Source: Candidatus Mediterraneibacter excrementavium (GTDB lineage Bacteria; Bacillota; Clostridia; Lachnospirales; Lachnospiraceae). From it: a DNA stretch of 41,628 bases. The position numbers were made by a program, and so were the translations under genes. Under the pieces are notes generated by a model. It made no database searches, was not told where the DNA came from, and saw only the letters and a list, made by a program, of their open reading frames with translations. The stretch lies in the NCBI GenBank assembly GCA_019120275.1, contig DWVL01000032.1:1-41628 (forward strand), in the 5' to 3' direction. Positions 1 to 7,543 of this stretch are shown piece after piece. Numbering within the stretch: position 1 is the stretch's first letter; the number at the start of each line of letters is the position of its first letter.

Positions 1-114
1 TTTTTCCCGCGATACCGGATGACGGACCGGGATGCAACAGAAGTGGAAACCGTATACCGGCTTAAGGATACGGCAAAGAAATATCTGAAGAATGTATATA
101 CGGGGAACTGCTGA
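1..114 (+). CDS. amrS: AmmeMemoRadiSam-type radical SAM enzyme, C-terminal fragment
   Basis: Only the last 37 codons are inside the window; the frame is open from base 1 and stops at a TGA at 112-114. The visible residues include FFPRYRMTDRDATEVETVYR followed by a K/Y-rich helix and a terminal YTGNC. This resembles the C-terminus of the AmrS radical SAM proteins (often annotated as pyruvate formate-lyase activating enzyme-like), which read SRFFPRY-M-DR-PT-ETL and end in YVY-GN. The radical SAM CxxxCxxC motif lies outside the window, so the call rests on the tail alone. The stop codon sits in the loop of a perfect hairpin (101-129). Confidence 0.6.
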   Translation, partial: FFPRYRMTDRDATEVETVYRLKDTAKKYLKNVYTGNC

Positions 115-129
115 GACGGCAGTTCCCCG
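101..129. terminator. Perfect hairpin between convergent amrS-like gene and glnB
   Basis: An 11-bp perfect stem (101-111 with 119-129) encloses a 7-base loop that contains the TGA of the upstream gene. It lies between two converging genes, so a bidirectional terminator is the natural reading. There is no real U-run on the plus side; the minus side continues with a moderately T-rich stretch. Function is inferred from position and stem strength. Confidence 0.5.
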
Positions 130-160
130 TAGTGCTGTAATGCGATATTCTGAAACTATA

Positions 161-517
161 TTAAGCCTGCGACTGCAGCGCGTCATACCCGGTCTCGCCG
201 GTGCGGATCTTTGTGGCGCTGCGGATCTCATAGCTGAAGATCTTGCCGTCGCCCATTTCACCGGTGAAAGCGGCTTTGCGGATCGCATCGATCACCTTTT
301 TCTCCCATTCTTCGGATGAGACGACAATCTCAAATTTTACCTTCGGAAGAAGGACAAGATCGACTTCGGAGCCGCGTATGATCTCGCTGTATCCCTTCTG
401 GGCGCCGCATCCCATGACCTGGGAGACGGTGATGCCGTTTACTTCGATCTGGTTCAGGGCGGCTTTCACATCCTCGAACATTTCTTCCCTGACGATTGCC
501 TCTACTTTGATCAGCAT
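161..517 (-). CDS. glnB: P-II family nitrogen regulatory protein (GlnK/NrgB-like)
   Basis: A 118-residue P-II signalling protein, a trimer that binds ATP/ADP and 2-oxoglutarate and plugs the AmtB channel. The family signature is clear: N-terminal MLIKVEAIVR, the T-loop with GAQKGYSE then RGSEVDLVLLPKVKFEIVV, and the B-loop TGEMGDGKIF near residue 87. At the position of the E. coli uridylylated Tyr51 (ELYRG) this protein has Ile (EIIRG), so GlnD-type uridylylation at that site is not expected. It lies 36 bp downstream of amtB on the same strand, with a GGAGG site 6 bases before the ATG, and is almost certainly cotranscribed with amtB. Confidence 0.95.
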   Translation of the reverse strand: MLIKVEAIVREEMFEDVKAALNQIEVNGITVSQVMGCGAQKGYSEIIRGSEVDLVLLPKVKFEIVVSSEEWEKKVIDAIRKAAFTGEMGDGKIFSYEIRSATKIRTGETGYDALQSQA

Positions 518-553
518 AATGTTTCCTCCTGTTCTAATCTGTTTTTGACGTAT

Positions 554-1792
554 TTAGTCGAAACCATTGAAGGACGGATAAGCATGCTCGCCATGCTGTG
601 TGATATCAAGGCCGAGCGCTTCGTCTTTTTCATCAACACGGAGCTTCGTGAAGATCCGGATGATGCCGATGCAGATCAGTGATCCCACGACCGCGACTGC
701 AATCGTAACCAGGATACTCAGGATCTGTGCAGTGAAAAGACGTGTTTCGCCGAATACAAGGCCGTCCCACTGAGCAACCGGGTTGATGGCATTCTGTCCG
801 AACAGACCGGTGGCGATGCCGCCCCAGATCCCGCCGATGCCGTGGCATCCGAAAGCGTCCAGGGCGTCGTCCACTTTGAGTCTGTGTTTAATCACATTCA
901 TCATACAATAGCAGATCGGGCTGACAAGCGCGCCGATGATAAAGGATGCCCAGACCGGGACGAATCCTGCGCCCGGTGTGATAGCGACCAGACCGACCAC
1001 CAGGCCGGTGGACGCGCCGACCAGCGTCGGCTTTCCGTCTTTGACTGTATCGATCAGCATCCAGGAGAGGAGGGCGGTCGCCGCAGAGATGGACGTCGTC
1101 ATAAATGCATGTGCGGCAAGTCCGTCCGCCGCGAGGGCGCTCCCGGCGTTGAACCCGTACCATCCAAACCACAGAAGCGCGGCTCCGAGCACAACGAAAG
1201 GAATATTGTGAATGCGGTAAGAAGTCTTCTCGTAACCGCGTCTTCTGCCAAGATAAACAGCGAGCACCAGGGCGCTCACGCCGGAGCTGATATGTACCAC
1301 ATTTCCTCCGGCAAAATCAACCGAGCCGATCTCCGCCAGAAATCCGCCCTGGCCCCATACCATGTGGGCCATCGGGTAGTAGACGATGACGGACCAGAGG
1401 GCGATGAAGGCAAACAGTGCTTTGAACTTCATCCTGCCGACCACCGCGCCGGTAATAAGCGCCGGGGTGATCATGGCGAACATCATCTGAAACGCACAGT
1501 ATACCAGATGCGGGATGCTGTCTGAATAGGGGCCTGCATCCCATCCGACCCCGTTAAGCCCCAGCCATTTCAGGCTTCCGATCACACCGCCGTGATCGCT
1601 CCCGAATGCGAGCGAATATCCGAACAGCGTCCACATAAATACGGAAAGGCCCATAATGGCAACGCAGGCCATCATTGTGTTTACAACATTTTTTCTCCTG
1701 ACAAGTCCCCCGTAGAAGAAAGCCAGGCCCGGCGTCATGATAAAGACAAGCGCCGCGCAGATCATTATAAATCCAGTGTTTCCAGTATCCAT
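554..1792 (-). CDS. amtB: Ammonium transporter
   Basis: A 412-residue Amt/MEP/Rh-family channel that brings NH4+/NH3 across the membrane. About eleven hydrophobic helices are visible. Family motifs include the early FFYGGLVRRKNV segment, the first pore His in PMAHMVWGQGGFLA, and the second in FGCHGIGGIWGGIATGLFG. I place the start at the ATG at 1792 (MDTGNTGF) because GGGAGG lies 8 bases upstream. An in-frame ATG seven codons earlier would put that ribosome site inside the gene. It is followed by the P-II gene glnB, its cognate regulator in most bacteria. Expression is probably controlled by the structured leader at 1850-1914. Confidence 0.97.
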   Translation of the reverse strand: MDTGNTGFIMICAALVFIMTPGLAFFYGGLVRRKNVVNTMMACVAIMGLSVFMWTLFGYSLAFGSDHGGVIGSLKWLGLNGVGWDAGPYSDSIPHLVYCAFQMMFAMITPALITGAVVGRMKFKALFAFIALWSVIVYYPMAHMVWGQGGFLAEIGSVDFAGGNVVHISSGVSALVLAVYLGRRRGYEKTSYRIHNIPFVVLGAALLWFGWYGFNAGSALAADGLAAHAFMTTSISAATALLSWMLIDTVKDGKPTLVGASTGLVVGLVAITPGAGFVPVWASFIIGALVSPICYCMMNVIKHRLKVDDALDAFGCHGIGGIWGGIATGLFGQNAINPVAQWDGLVFGETRLFTAQILSILVTIAVAVVGSLICIGIIRIFTKLRVDEKDEALGLDITQHGEHAYPSFNGFD

Positions 1793-1849
1793 AGAAATAC
1801 CTCCCATTTCCATCAGAGTGAACGGATTCTCATGAAAATCGCTTTATGC

Positions 1850-1914
1850 AAAAAAGAAAAGACGCCTGAGCGGTGAGGGCGTTTCATTCGCCTCAACGTC
1901 AGACGTCTTTGTCT
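1850..1914 (-). promoter_or_regulatory. ANTAR-type antitermination leader of amtB-glnB
   Basis: Read on the minus strand, the transcript begins near 1918 and immediately forms two mutually exclusive structures. P1 (1901-1914) is AGAC-loop-GUCU with hexaloop AAAGAC, having A at position 1 and G at position 4. A long terminator stem (1899-1910 with 1858-1869, 12 pairs with one G-U) uses the 3' half of P1 and is followed by a U-rich run (1850-1860). Inside it sits P2 (stem 1889-1895 with 1874-1881, loop 1882-1888), loop AAUGAAA, again with A1 and G4. Paired hairpins with A1/G4 loops, the second nested in a terminator, are the known target of ANTAR-domain antiterminators, which control nitrogen genes in clostridia. 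The P2 loop is 7 rather than 6 bases unless a G-A pair closes it. Confidence 0.65.
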
Positions 1915-1924
1915 TATGCGGGTA

Positions 1925-1953
1925 AGTTTAGCAGACTGAAAAACAAAAATCAA
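1925..1953 (-). promoter_or_regulatory. sigma-A promoter of amtB-glnB
   Basis: On the minus strand, TTGATT (1948-1953) and TAAACT (1925-1930) are separated by exactly 17 bases. The predicted transcription start (about 1918) lies just upstream of the leader hairpin P1. The rest of 1793-2129, about 340 bases without a large gene, is AT-rich and holds only this promoter, the leader RNA and weak plus-strand -10-like sequences near 2030-2045. Confidence 0.7.
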
Positions 1954-2129
1954 GAAAAAACTGCCAGAAAAATTTTATTTGTGAAAAATTCAGAAAAATC
2001 AGAGCGCTTCGGACGAATAATCGTCGGATTATACTATACTTATACAATCTAAACATCCGCGCAGGTAATATTATCACTCTCTTAACAGGAAATAGATTAT
2101 GCTACAGATAAGAAAAGAGGGTGATGGAT

Positions 2130-2243
2130 ATGTTAAGAGATTTGTTATTATTTTTGATCATAATTGCAGGCGGTTCATACGGATTATGGCTGATGCGCGG
2201 ACTGGACGGACTGGTGCGGCGCAAACGTGAAGAAAGCCGGTGA
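2130..2243 (+). CDS. Small single-span membrane protein (37 aa), unknown function
   Basis: A short reading frame with a strong ribosome site (AGAGGG, 8 bases before the ATG at 2130). It encodes about 37 residues: MLRDLLLFLIIIAGGSYGLW as a hydrophobic helix, then a basic tail with RRKREESR. A start two codons earlier (2124) is possible but too close to the ribosome site. I do not recognise the family. It lies upstream of, and in the same direction as, a KdpD/KdpE-like sensor pair, separated by a terminator (2264-2303). Small one-helix peptides next to transport regulators can act as subunits (as KdpF does in the Kdp ATPase) or as modulators, but nothing here proves that. Confidence 0.5.
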   Translation: MLRDLLLFLIIIAGGSYGLWLMRGLDGLVRRKREESR

Positions 2244-2263
2244 AATAGAAAATGAAATGAAGG

Positions 2264-2303
2264 CACTGTCAGAGCAGAAATGTTCCGGCAGTGTTTTCTT
2301 TTT
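2264..2303 (+). terminator. Rho-independent terminator after the small membrane protein
   Basis: A two-part stem: 7 pairs (2264-2270 with 2287-2293) and an inner GAGCA/TGTTC stem around a GAAA loop. It is followed by TTTTCTTTTT. It separates the small frame from the sensor kinase, which has its own promoter. Confidence 0.8.
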
Positions 2304-2319
2304 GCTGATGATCAACTGC

Positions 2320-2348
2320 TTGTAACTGTAAAAATGATTCGCTATAAT
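2320..2348 (+). promoter_or_regulatory. sigma-A promoter of the KdpDE-like operon
   Basis: TTGTAA (2320-2325) and a perfect TATAAT (2343-2348) with a 17-base spacer lie 35 bases upstream of the kinase ATG. Confidence 0.75.
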
Positions 2349-2382
2349 GAGAAAAGATAATCAATGACAGGAGACGGGACTC

Positions 2383-3828
2383 ATGGAGAAAGAAAAATCC
2401 GGAGATAAACGGGAAATGTACCGGCAGCGGCTGATCTGCCTGGGGCGGACGGCGCTGATCGTGCTGGCGGCGAGCCTGATCAGTCTTTATCTGAACTGGT
2501 CCGGCGTGATGAAAGAGAATATCCTCATGGTCCTCCTGATCGGCGTCCTGCTGACCGGGGCATTCACGTCGGGCTATGAATACGGGGTGATCGGAGCGGT
2601 GGCAAGCGTTCTGATCTTTAACTTTTTCTTTACTGTGCCGGTGCATACATTTGCCATTATGAATCCGGATGACGTTGTGCTGATGGCTTTTTTTCTTGCG
2701 GCGGCGTTTATCTCCTCCGGGATGACGGCGCGTTTCCGCAGGCAGGCGGCCATTGCCGGGGAGAATGAACGGACGGCGCGGAAGATGTCGGAGATGTCGG
2801 AGCGCTTTATCAATGTGACCGGGGAAGAGCAGATCATCGCCCTTGGCGTATATTACATCCGGGAAAATACCGGATATGAGGCTTCAGTCAGACTGACCGA
2901 TGATGAAACGGCAAACCATACAAATGACCGGAGAGAGATCGTGATCTTTCCCATCGGCGGCATCATGCACCAGACGGGGGAACTTCGGATCTGGACAAAG
3001 GACCGCGGCATCAGCGCGGAGCACGAGATATTTATCCGCGCGGTGGCAGGACAGATGGGCATCGCGCTGGACCGGGAGAAGATTTATTCCGAACAGGAGA
3101 AGACCCGGCTGCAGGTGGAGCGGGAGCATCTGAAAAGCAGTATGCTGCGCAGCATTTCCCATGATTTCCGCACGCCGCTCACAGGGATCATCGGCGACTG
3201 CGACCTGATCCTGCAGAAACGTGTGACAGATGAACGGGAGAAGGACGGCCTGGTGAAAGATATCCGCGAGCAGAGCATGTGGCTGACGCGAACGATGGAG
3301 AATATTCTCAGCATGACGAAGATCGAGAGCGGTGCGGAGTTTATCAGCCGCAAAGAAGAGGTCCTGGAAGACCTGGTCTATGAGGCGGAGCGTCATGTGA
3401 GCGGCCTGAAGGATTCGAGAAAATTCGAACAGACCATGCCGGAGGAAGTGCTTACCGCGAATGTGGATGCACGTCTGATGGTGCAGGTGCTTGTCAACCT
3501 TCTGGACAATGCCGTAAAGAATACGACGGAAGGCGGATCCATCTGGCTCCGGGTCTATTACCGGAACGGCCGGGCGTATTTTGTCGTTGAGGACAACGGG
3601 CGGGGGATCGAGCCGGGGCAGGAACAGGCGATCTTCGGAGAATTCGTCTCCCTGTCCGGACAGGGGCCTGACCAGAAGCACGGCATGGGACTGGGACTTG
3701 CCATCTGCAGGCAGGTGATCGAGGCCCACGGCGGAGAGATCTGGGCGGAGAACCGTGCGGAAGGCGGCGCCCGGTTTACATTCTGGCTGAATGCAGCGGA
3801 TGCGGCAGGAGCCGGGGATCAGAAATAA
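2383..3828 (+). CDS. KdpD-like sensor histidine kinase lacking the KdpD N-terminal domain
   Basis: A 481-residue membrane histidine kinase. Residues about 20-115 form four hydrophobic helices of the DUF4118 type found in KdpD. A GAF-like region follows (about 140-230), then the kinase core: H-box SISHDFRTPLTGI with phosphoacceptor His260, N-box LVNLLDNAVKN (about 370-380), G1 EDNGRGIEP (about 403) and G2 HGMGLGLAICRQV (about 433-445). Full-length KdpD carries an additional roughly 400-residue N-terminal KdpD/Usp region that is absent. The response regulator follows 20 bases downstream. No kdpFABC genes are nearby, so potassium or turgor sensing is a family-based guess. Confidence 0.9.
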   Translation: MEKEKSGDKREMYRQRLICLGRTALIVLAASLISLYLNWSGVMKENILMVLLIGVLLTGAFTSGYEYGVIGAVASVLIFNFFFTVPVHTFAIMNPDDVVLMAFFLAAAFISSGMTARFRRQAAIAGENERTARKMSEMSERFINVTGEEQIIALGVYYIRENTGYEASVRLTDDETANHTNDRREIVIFPIGGIMHQTGELRIWTKDRGISAEHEIFIRAVAGQMGIALDREKIYSEQEKTRLQVEREHLKSSMLRSISHDFRTPLTGIIGDCDLILQKRVTDEREKDGLVKDIREQSMWLTRTMENILSMTKIESGAEFISRKEEVLEDLVYEAERHVSGLKDSRKFEQTMPEEVLTANVDARLMVQVLVNLLDNAVKNTTEGGSIWLRVYYRNGRAYFVVEDNGRGIEPGQEQAIFGEFVSLSGQGPDQKHGMGLGLAICRQVIEAHGGEIWAENRAEGGARFTFWLNAADAAGAGDQK

Positions 3829-3848
3829 CAGCGAAAGAGGAAATGATC

Positions 3849-4535
3849 ATGGAGAACAAGCGGACCATACTGATCGTTGAGGATGATAAATACATCATAC
3901 ATTTTCTGTCGGTCAGCCTGAAGGAGGAGGCGTATACATTCTGGACGGCCGGGACGGTCAAAGAAGCCTTAAGCCTTTTTTATGCCAACCGGCCGGATCT
4001 GGTGATCCTGGATCTGGGACTGCCGGACGGGGACGGACTGGATGTGGTAAAGCGGATCCGGGAGATTGCATCCACGCCGGTGATCGTTGTATCGGCGAGG
4101 CAGGAAGAGGGAGAGAAGATCCGGCTTCTGGACGCCGGGGCGGATGATTATGTGACTAAGCCGTTTTACATGGGCGAGCTGCTGGCGCGGATCCGTGCGG
4201 CGCTCAGAAAGGCGGAGAAGAGCAGCAACGGTCCGGGCTCCACATTTGAGGACGGGGATCTGCTGGTGGATTATGAGAAGCGCCGGGTCGAGGTGGCCGG
4301 GCAGGAAGTCCATCTGACGCCCATCGAATATAAGATCCTCTGTCTGCTGATCGCAAACCGGGGCAAGGTGCTGACCCATCACTACATGCTGAAGGAGATA
4401 TGGGGATACGCCGAGGGCGTGGAAGCGGGAACGCTCAGGGTATTTATGGCGACCCTGAGGCGGAAGATCGAGAAAAACCCGTCCGAGCCGGAACACATCG
4501 TGACGGAAGTCGGCGTGGGATACAGATTTAAGTGA
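3849..4535 (+). CDS. KdpE-like OmpR-family response regulator
   Basis: A 228-residue response regulator. The receiver domain has acidic pocket EDD near residue 12, phosphoacceptor Asp55 in LVILDLGLPDGDG, and Lys in DYVTKPF. The winged-helix DNA-binding domain spans about 130-228, with LTPIEYKILCLL and a terminal TEVGVGYRFK, very like KdpE. The ATG at 3849 (MENKRTILIVEDD) is favoured because AAAGAGG lies 8 bases upstream; the ATG at 3843 would leave only about two bases. It forms an operon with the kinase. Regulon unknown. Confidence 0.92.
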   Translation: MENKRTILIVEDDKYIIHFLSVSLKEEAYTFWTAGTVKEALSLFYANRPDLVILDLGLPDGDGLDVVKRIREIASTPVIVVSARQEEGEKIRLLDAGADDYVTKPFYMGELLARIRAALRKAEKSSNGPGSTFEDGDLLVDYEKRRVEVAGQEVHLTPIEYKILCLLIANRGKVLTHHYMLKEIWGYAEGVEAGTLRVFMATLRRKIEKNPSEPEHIVTEVGVGYRFK

Positions 4536-4540
4536 GAAAT

Positions 4541-4597
4541 TAAAATAACAGGCGCAGGAGACGGGGCGTTTATAAATCTTCATCTTCTGCGCCTGTT
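4541..4597 (-). terminator. Terminator of the sensory hydrogenase operon, overlapping the PHP stop codon
   Basis: A 14-base stem (4584-4597 with 4547-4560, one imperfect pair) encloses the TGA of the PHP gene. On the minus strand it is followed by TTATTTTAATTT. It probably also stops plus-strand transcription from the response regulator gene, though the plus side lacks a U-run. Confidence 0.7.
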
Positions 4598-5302
4598 CAG
4601 CGCTTCCAGTATATCCGGTATTTCACGGGAGTGTGCATACAGCCGGTATTCCGGTTCGCGGATGTCCCACAGATAATGGGCGTCGGAACAGCAGATCACA
4701 TTGCAGTCCTGAAAATACGGATGCTCCCGGCGGATCCGGTGGAGATTGGCAAAATCATGGAATTCCGCGCAGGAAAATGTGCTTCCCGGAGGGACGAACC
4801 CCAGATTGGATATCAGGCTGGTGGACGTTTTGTCGACATGGGCGGGATAGGCGATCCCGTGGTATTCCGACACGAGAGGAAACACATCGTCAAAAGAAAC
4901 GGACACCGCGTTGATGAGCAGATTTTCCACGGTCCCGGTTACCTCGTCTTTTTCATTCATGATCTGCTGCTTCCCGAAGATGTCCTCCCGGTTCGGGAAG
5001 GGCATGAGTTTTGCCTCGATCAGTGTGTCAAATGAAAGGGCGTCCTGCAGGGAAGGAAAGAGGCAGATCACGTGGATCTCTTCCTCTGTCGTCAGTTCCA
5101 TGCCCGGGATCACGGTGACGCCGTATTCTGCGCCGTGATGCATGGCAGCGGGACAGTTCTTACAGGTGTTGTGATCCGTGAGGGCGATCACATCCAGTCC
5201 TTTTACAGCGGCCATTCCGACCAGGTTAGCTGGCGTCATGTCATCATCCCCGCAGGGAGAGAGGCAGGAATGGATGTGCAGATCGTAATAGAGCGGGATC
5301 AT
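4580..5302 (-). CDS. PHP-domain phosphoesterase
   Basis: A 240-residue PHP (polymerase and histidinol phosphatase) protein, a family of metal-dependent phosphoesterases. Metal ligands are visible: HIH (His9, His11), TDHN (Asp43-His44), Glu69 in GMELTTEEE, His77, His154 in YPAHVDK, and the terminal CSDAHYL (Asp207, His209). The substrate cannot be read from sequence. The ATG overlaps the stop of the preceding DRTGG gene by four bases (ATGA) without its own strong ribosome site, indicating translational coupling. It is the last gene of an operon with a hydrogenase-like sensor, so it may reset a phosphorylated or nucleotide signal; this is inference. Confidence 0.9.
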   Translation of the reverse strand: MIPLYYDLHIHSCLSPCGDDDMTPANLVGMAAVKGLDVIALTDHNTCKNCPAAMHHGAEYGVTVIPGMELTTEEEIHVICLFPSLQDALSFDTLIEAKLMPFPNREDIFGKQQIMNEKDEVTGTVENLLINAVSVSFDDVFPLVSEYHGIAYPAHVDKTSTSLISNLGFVPPGSTFSCAEFHDFANLHRIRREHPYFQDCNVICCSDAHYLWDIREPEYRLYAHSREIPDILEALNRRRR

Positions 5303-5631
5303 AGGCCGCCCGCCTCATGGATCTCCAGTGCGATATCGAATACCGGCAGGTCAGTGGCAAGTATGGAGATCTTTTCTTCTTCAGCTTTGGCGAGCGTCCC
5401 TTCATCCAGGGAGACGCCCTCGGCCAGTACGATGCAGGCGACTTCCGCCAGTGATGCCACCGCAAGCGTGTTGCGGTTTCCCATGACGGTTACCCAGACG
5501 CTGCCTGCGGGCGCTTTGCTCATGGCAATGCTCAGAAGGTCGCAGCAGAAGATGGTTGTTATTTCACGTTCCGGATCGCCTTTTACCAGCGTACGGCATT
5601 CCGGAAGATCCAGTATGGTCTGAAGTTTCAT
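5299..5631 (-). CDS. DRTGG-domain protein (second copy in operon)
   Basis: A 110-residue protein resembling stand-alone DRTGG-domain proteins, a small alpha/beta domain also found in some phosphotransacetylases and CBS-domain proteins. The region VWVTVMGNRNTLAVASLAEV then CIVLAEGVSLDE and the end ISILATDLPVFDIALEIHEAG match the pattern of the other copy at 7544 (SVLITG.., CCIIFVRG.., IAVLATDHYMF). The role is unknown; ligand or protein-interaction sensing is usually proposed. It sits between the hydrogenase-like gene (15 bp) and the PHP gene (4-bp overlap). Confidence 0.75.
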   Translation of the reverse strand: MKLQTILDLPECRTLVKGDPEREITTIFCCDLLSIAMSKAPAGSVWVTVMGNRNTLAVASLAEVACIVLAEGVSLDEGTLAKAEEEKISILATDLPVFDIALEIHEAGGL

Positions 5632-5646
5632 GATCAGCAGTCCTTT

Positions 5647-7044
5647 CTATTTTCTGTTTTCCGGAACGCCAAAAGAAGCAAGGTCGGCGGTCAGTTCCCG
5701 GATATAGCGGTGCAGCAGCTCATCGTCTTCGGCAGACAGGGTCTGTCCGGCGGTTACACCCTCCGTCAGGTCATTGATCTTGCGGGAGAGTTCCGCGATA
5801 TTGGAGCGAAGAACGTAAATGCAGTCATTTGGGGTTGCATCACCTCTTACGATGTCTTCGGCAAGTGTCTGACACGTCGGCGCACCGCAGGATCCGCAGT
5901 CCAGGCCGGGGAACATGGCGGTCAGCTTTTCCACATCGCTCATCATCTGCAGGCTTTCCCTGAACGTATTCCCGAGCCGGAAGACAGGTTCATACTCCAC
6001 GTTGTCCGCCCAGTAGATGTTTTTCAGTTCCGGATTTTCGCTCAGGTGATTCCGGGATACCGGCTGGTATTTGGTGAGCCGCTTTGTCTTCGTGGCGGCG
6101 ATGTAGGCGTTTTCTACGGTGAGGGTGCCGCCGGCGCATCCGCCGTCGCAGGCGTTCAGCTCTACGAAAGTCAGGCCGTGCAGCTTCTCGTCTTCCAGCT
6201 GTTCCAGCACTCTTAAGATATTGACGATCCCGTCTGCCGCCAGATAGTTTTCGACCAGCAGTCCGGCTACCTCTCCGCCGGCATTGCTCCAGCCGATGCC
6301 GATCCGCCCGGAATGGGACAGGGGTTTAAGCTGGCTCTCATCATGCTTCATGTGGGGCAGCAGGAGCGGATAGATGTCCTTGATCGCCACGACATTGTCG
6401 ATGCTGCTTTTTTCAATCCCGAGAGGGGATTTTGCGTAGGAAACTTTGGACGGGCACGGTGAGATGAAAATGATGCCGATCTCCTCCGGTTTCAGTCCTG
6501 TCTTTTTCATGGCCCGCGCCCGGGCGATCTCCGCCGCTACTTCCACCGGTGCTTTGATGGGCAGCAGGCGGGAGACAAGGGACGGGAATTTGACCCGGAT
6601 CAGCCGGATCACGGACGGACAGGCCGAACTGATGAAAGGGGCATCATCCATATGTTCTTTGATGTATTCACGGGATGCCTCGGAAACCAGTTCTGCGGCG
6701 GCACTCACTTCATAGACGTCGTCGAATCCCAGCTTCAGCAGGGCGTTCAGAACAATGTCCACATTGGTCAGGTTATTGTACTGTGCATAGAGTGACGGAG
6801 CCGGCAGCGCTATGGCATATTTGAAATTGTTGATCACGCTCAATGGATCGTAGACGGCAATCTTCGCATGATGCGGACAGTAGCGGATGCACCGGCCGCA
6901 GTCGATGCAGAATTTGTCTATAATATGCGCTTTGCCGTTATGTACACGGATCGCCTGGGTCGGGCAGTTCTTGATGCAGTTGATGCAGCCTCTGCAGGCG
7001 GATTCCCGGAGGCGTACGGAACGTATGAATTTATTACTGTTCAA
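5647..7044 (-). CDS. [FeFe]-hydrogenase-like protein, probable sensory type
   Basis: A 465-residue protein. Two [4Fe-4S] ferredoxin motifs (Cys17/20/23/27 and 46/49/52/56) precede a hydrogenase large-subunit domain, and the C-terminus has an FeS domain with Cys383/386/391/408. The H-cluster motifs are diverged. L1 reads SSACPS, keeping the ligand (Cys142) but with Ala141 where catalytic enzymes have the proton-relay Cys. L2 is SPCPSK (Cys197, Lys200 kept, usual Met is Ser). L3 is ELNACDGGC (Cys299, Cys303 and Glu295 kept, usual Met is Asn). This suggests an H-cluster is bound but turnover is poor, as proposed for sensory groups of this family. The start is TTG at 7044 with AAGGAG 8 bases upstream. 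Confidence 0.88.
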   Translation of the reverse strand: MNSNKFIRSVRLRESACRGCINCIKNCPTQAIRVHNGKAHIIDKFCIDCGRCIRYCPHHAKIAVYDPLSVINNFKYAIALPAPSLYAQYNNLTNVDIVLNALLKLGFDDVYEVSAAAELVSEASREYIKEHMDDAPFISSACPSVIRLIRVKFPSLVSRLLPIKAPVEVAAEIARARAMKKTGLKPEEIGIIFISPCPSKVSYAKSPLGIEKSSIDNVVAIKDIYPLLLPHMKHDESQLKPLSHSGRIGIGWSNAGGEVAGLLVENYLAADGIVNILRVLEQLEDEKLHGLTFVELNACDGGCAGGTLTVENAYIAATKTKRLTKYQPVSRNHLSENPELKNIYWADNVEYEPVFRLGNTFRESLQMMSDVEKLTAMFPGLDCGSCGAPTCQTLAEDIVRGDATPNDCIYVLRSNIAELSRKINDLTEGVTAGQTLSAEDDELLHRYIRELTADLASFGVPENRK

Positions 7045-7100
7045 ACTCCGTTCTCCTTTCTTGTGATCTCTGCATGTGGCCGGCCGGGAAATATCCGTAT

Positions 7101-7541
7101 TTATGTCCGGTCGGGATCCTGCAGTTTCACTTTCATAGTGATCGTGGTTCCCTCGCCGAGAACGGCATCGATCTTCATTTCATCAGTAAAGCGTTTCATG
7201 TTCGGCAGGCCCATGCCTGCGCCGAAACCGAGGGAGCGCACTTCCGCGCGGGCGGTAGAATACCCTTCCTGCATGGCTTTTTCGATATCAGGGATGCCGG
7301 GGCCGTGATCAGCCAGCACCATTGTGATAGCGTCATCGGATATGATCACAGTGATCTTTCCGCCGTCGGCGTGGATCACCATGTTGATCTCACCCTCGTA
7401 CATGGCGATCGCTGTCTTGCGGATCGCGTTACTGTCTACGCCAAGCATTTTCAGACGGTTTTTAACGGCGCTGCTGGCTTCCCCTGCGCGGGTAAAGTCG
7501 CTGCCGTCAATATCGTAAGTAAAAACAAGGGGTTCTCCCAT
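7101..7541 (-). CDS. RsbW-like ATP-binding protein (anti-sigma factor/serine kinase family)
   Basis: A 146-residue GHKL ATPase of the RsbW/SpoIIAB type: N-box YEGEINMVIHADGG (about 48-61), G1 ADHGPGIPD (77-85) and G2 GFGAGMGLPNM (105-115). RsbW proteins phosphorylate a small antagonist on serine and may bind a sigma factor. No STAS antagonist or sigma factor is encoded nearby, so the partner is unknown; the adjacent DRTGG proteins are candidates. It begins 2 bases after the stop of the first DRTGG gene with GGGGAGG 9 bases before its ATG, and is followed by the hydrogenase-like gene. Confidence 0.88.
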   Translation of the reverse strand: MGEPLVFTYDIDGSDFTRAGEASSAVKNRLKMLGVDSNAIRKTAIAMYEGEINMVIHADGGKITVIISDDAITMVLADHGPGIPDIEKAMQEGYSTARAEVRSLGFGAGMGLPNMKRFTDEMKIDAVLGEGTTITMKVKLQDPDRT

Positions 7542-7543
7542 AA

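Noticed and set aside
2383-4535. A complete potassium Kdp system
   Set aside because: Only KdpDE-like regulators are present; no ATPase subunits are encoded in the window.
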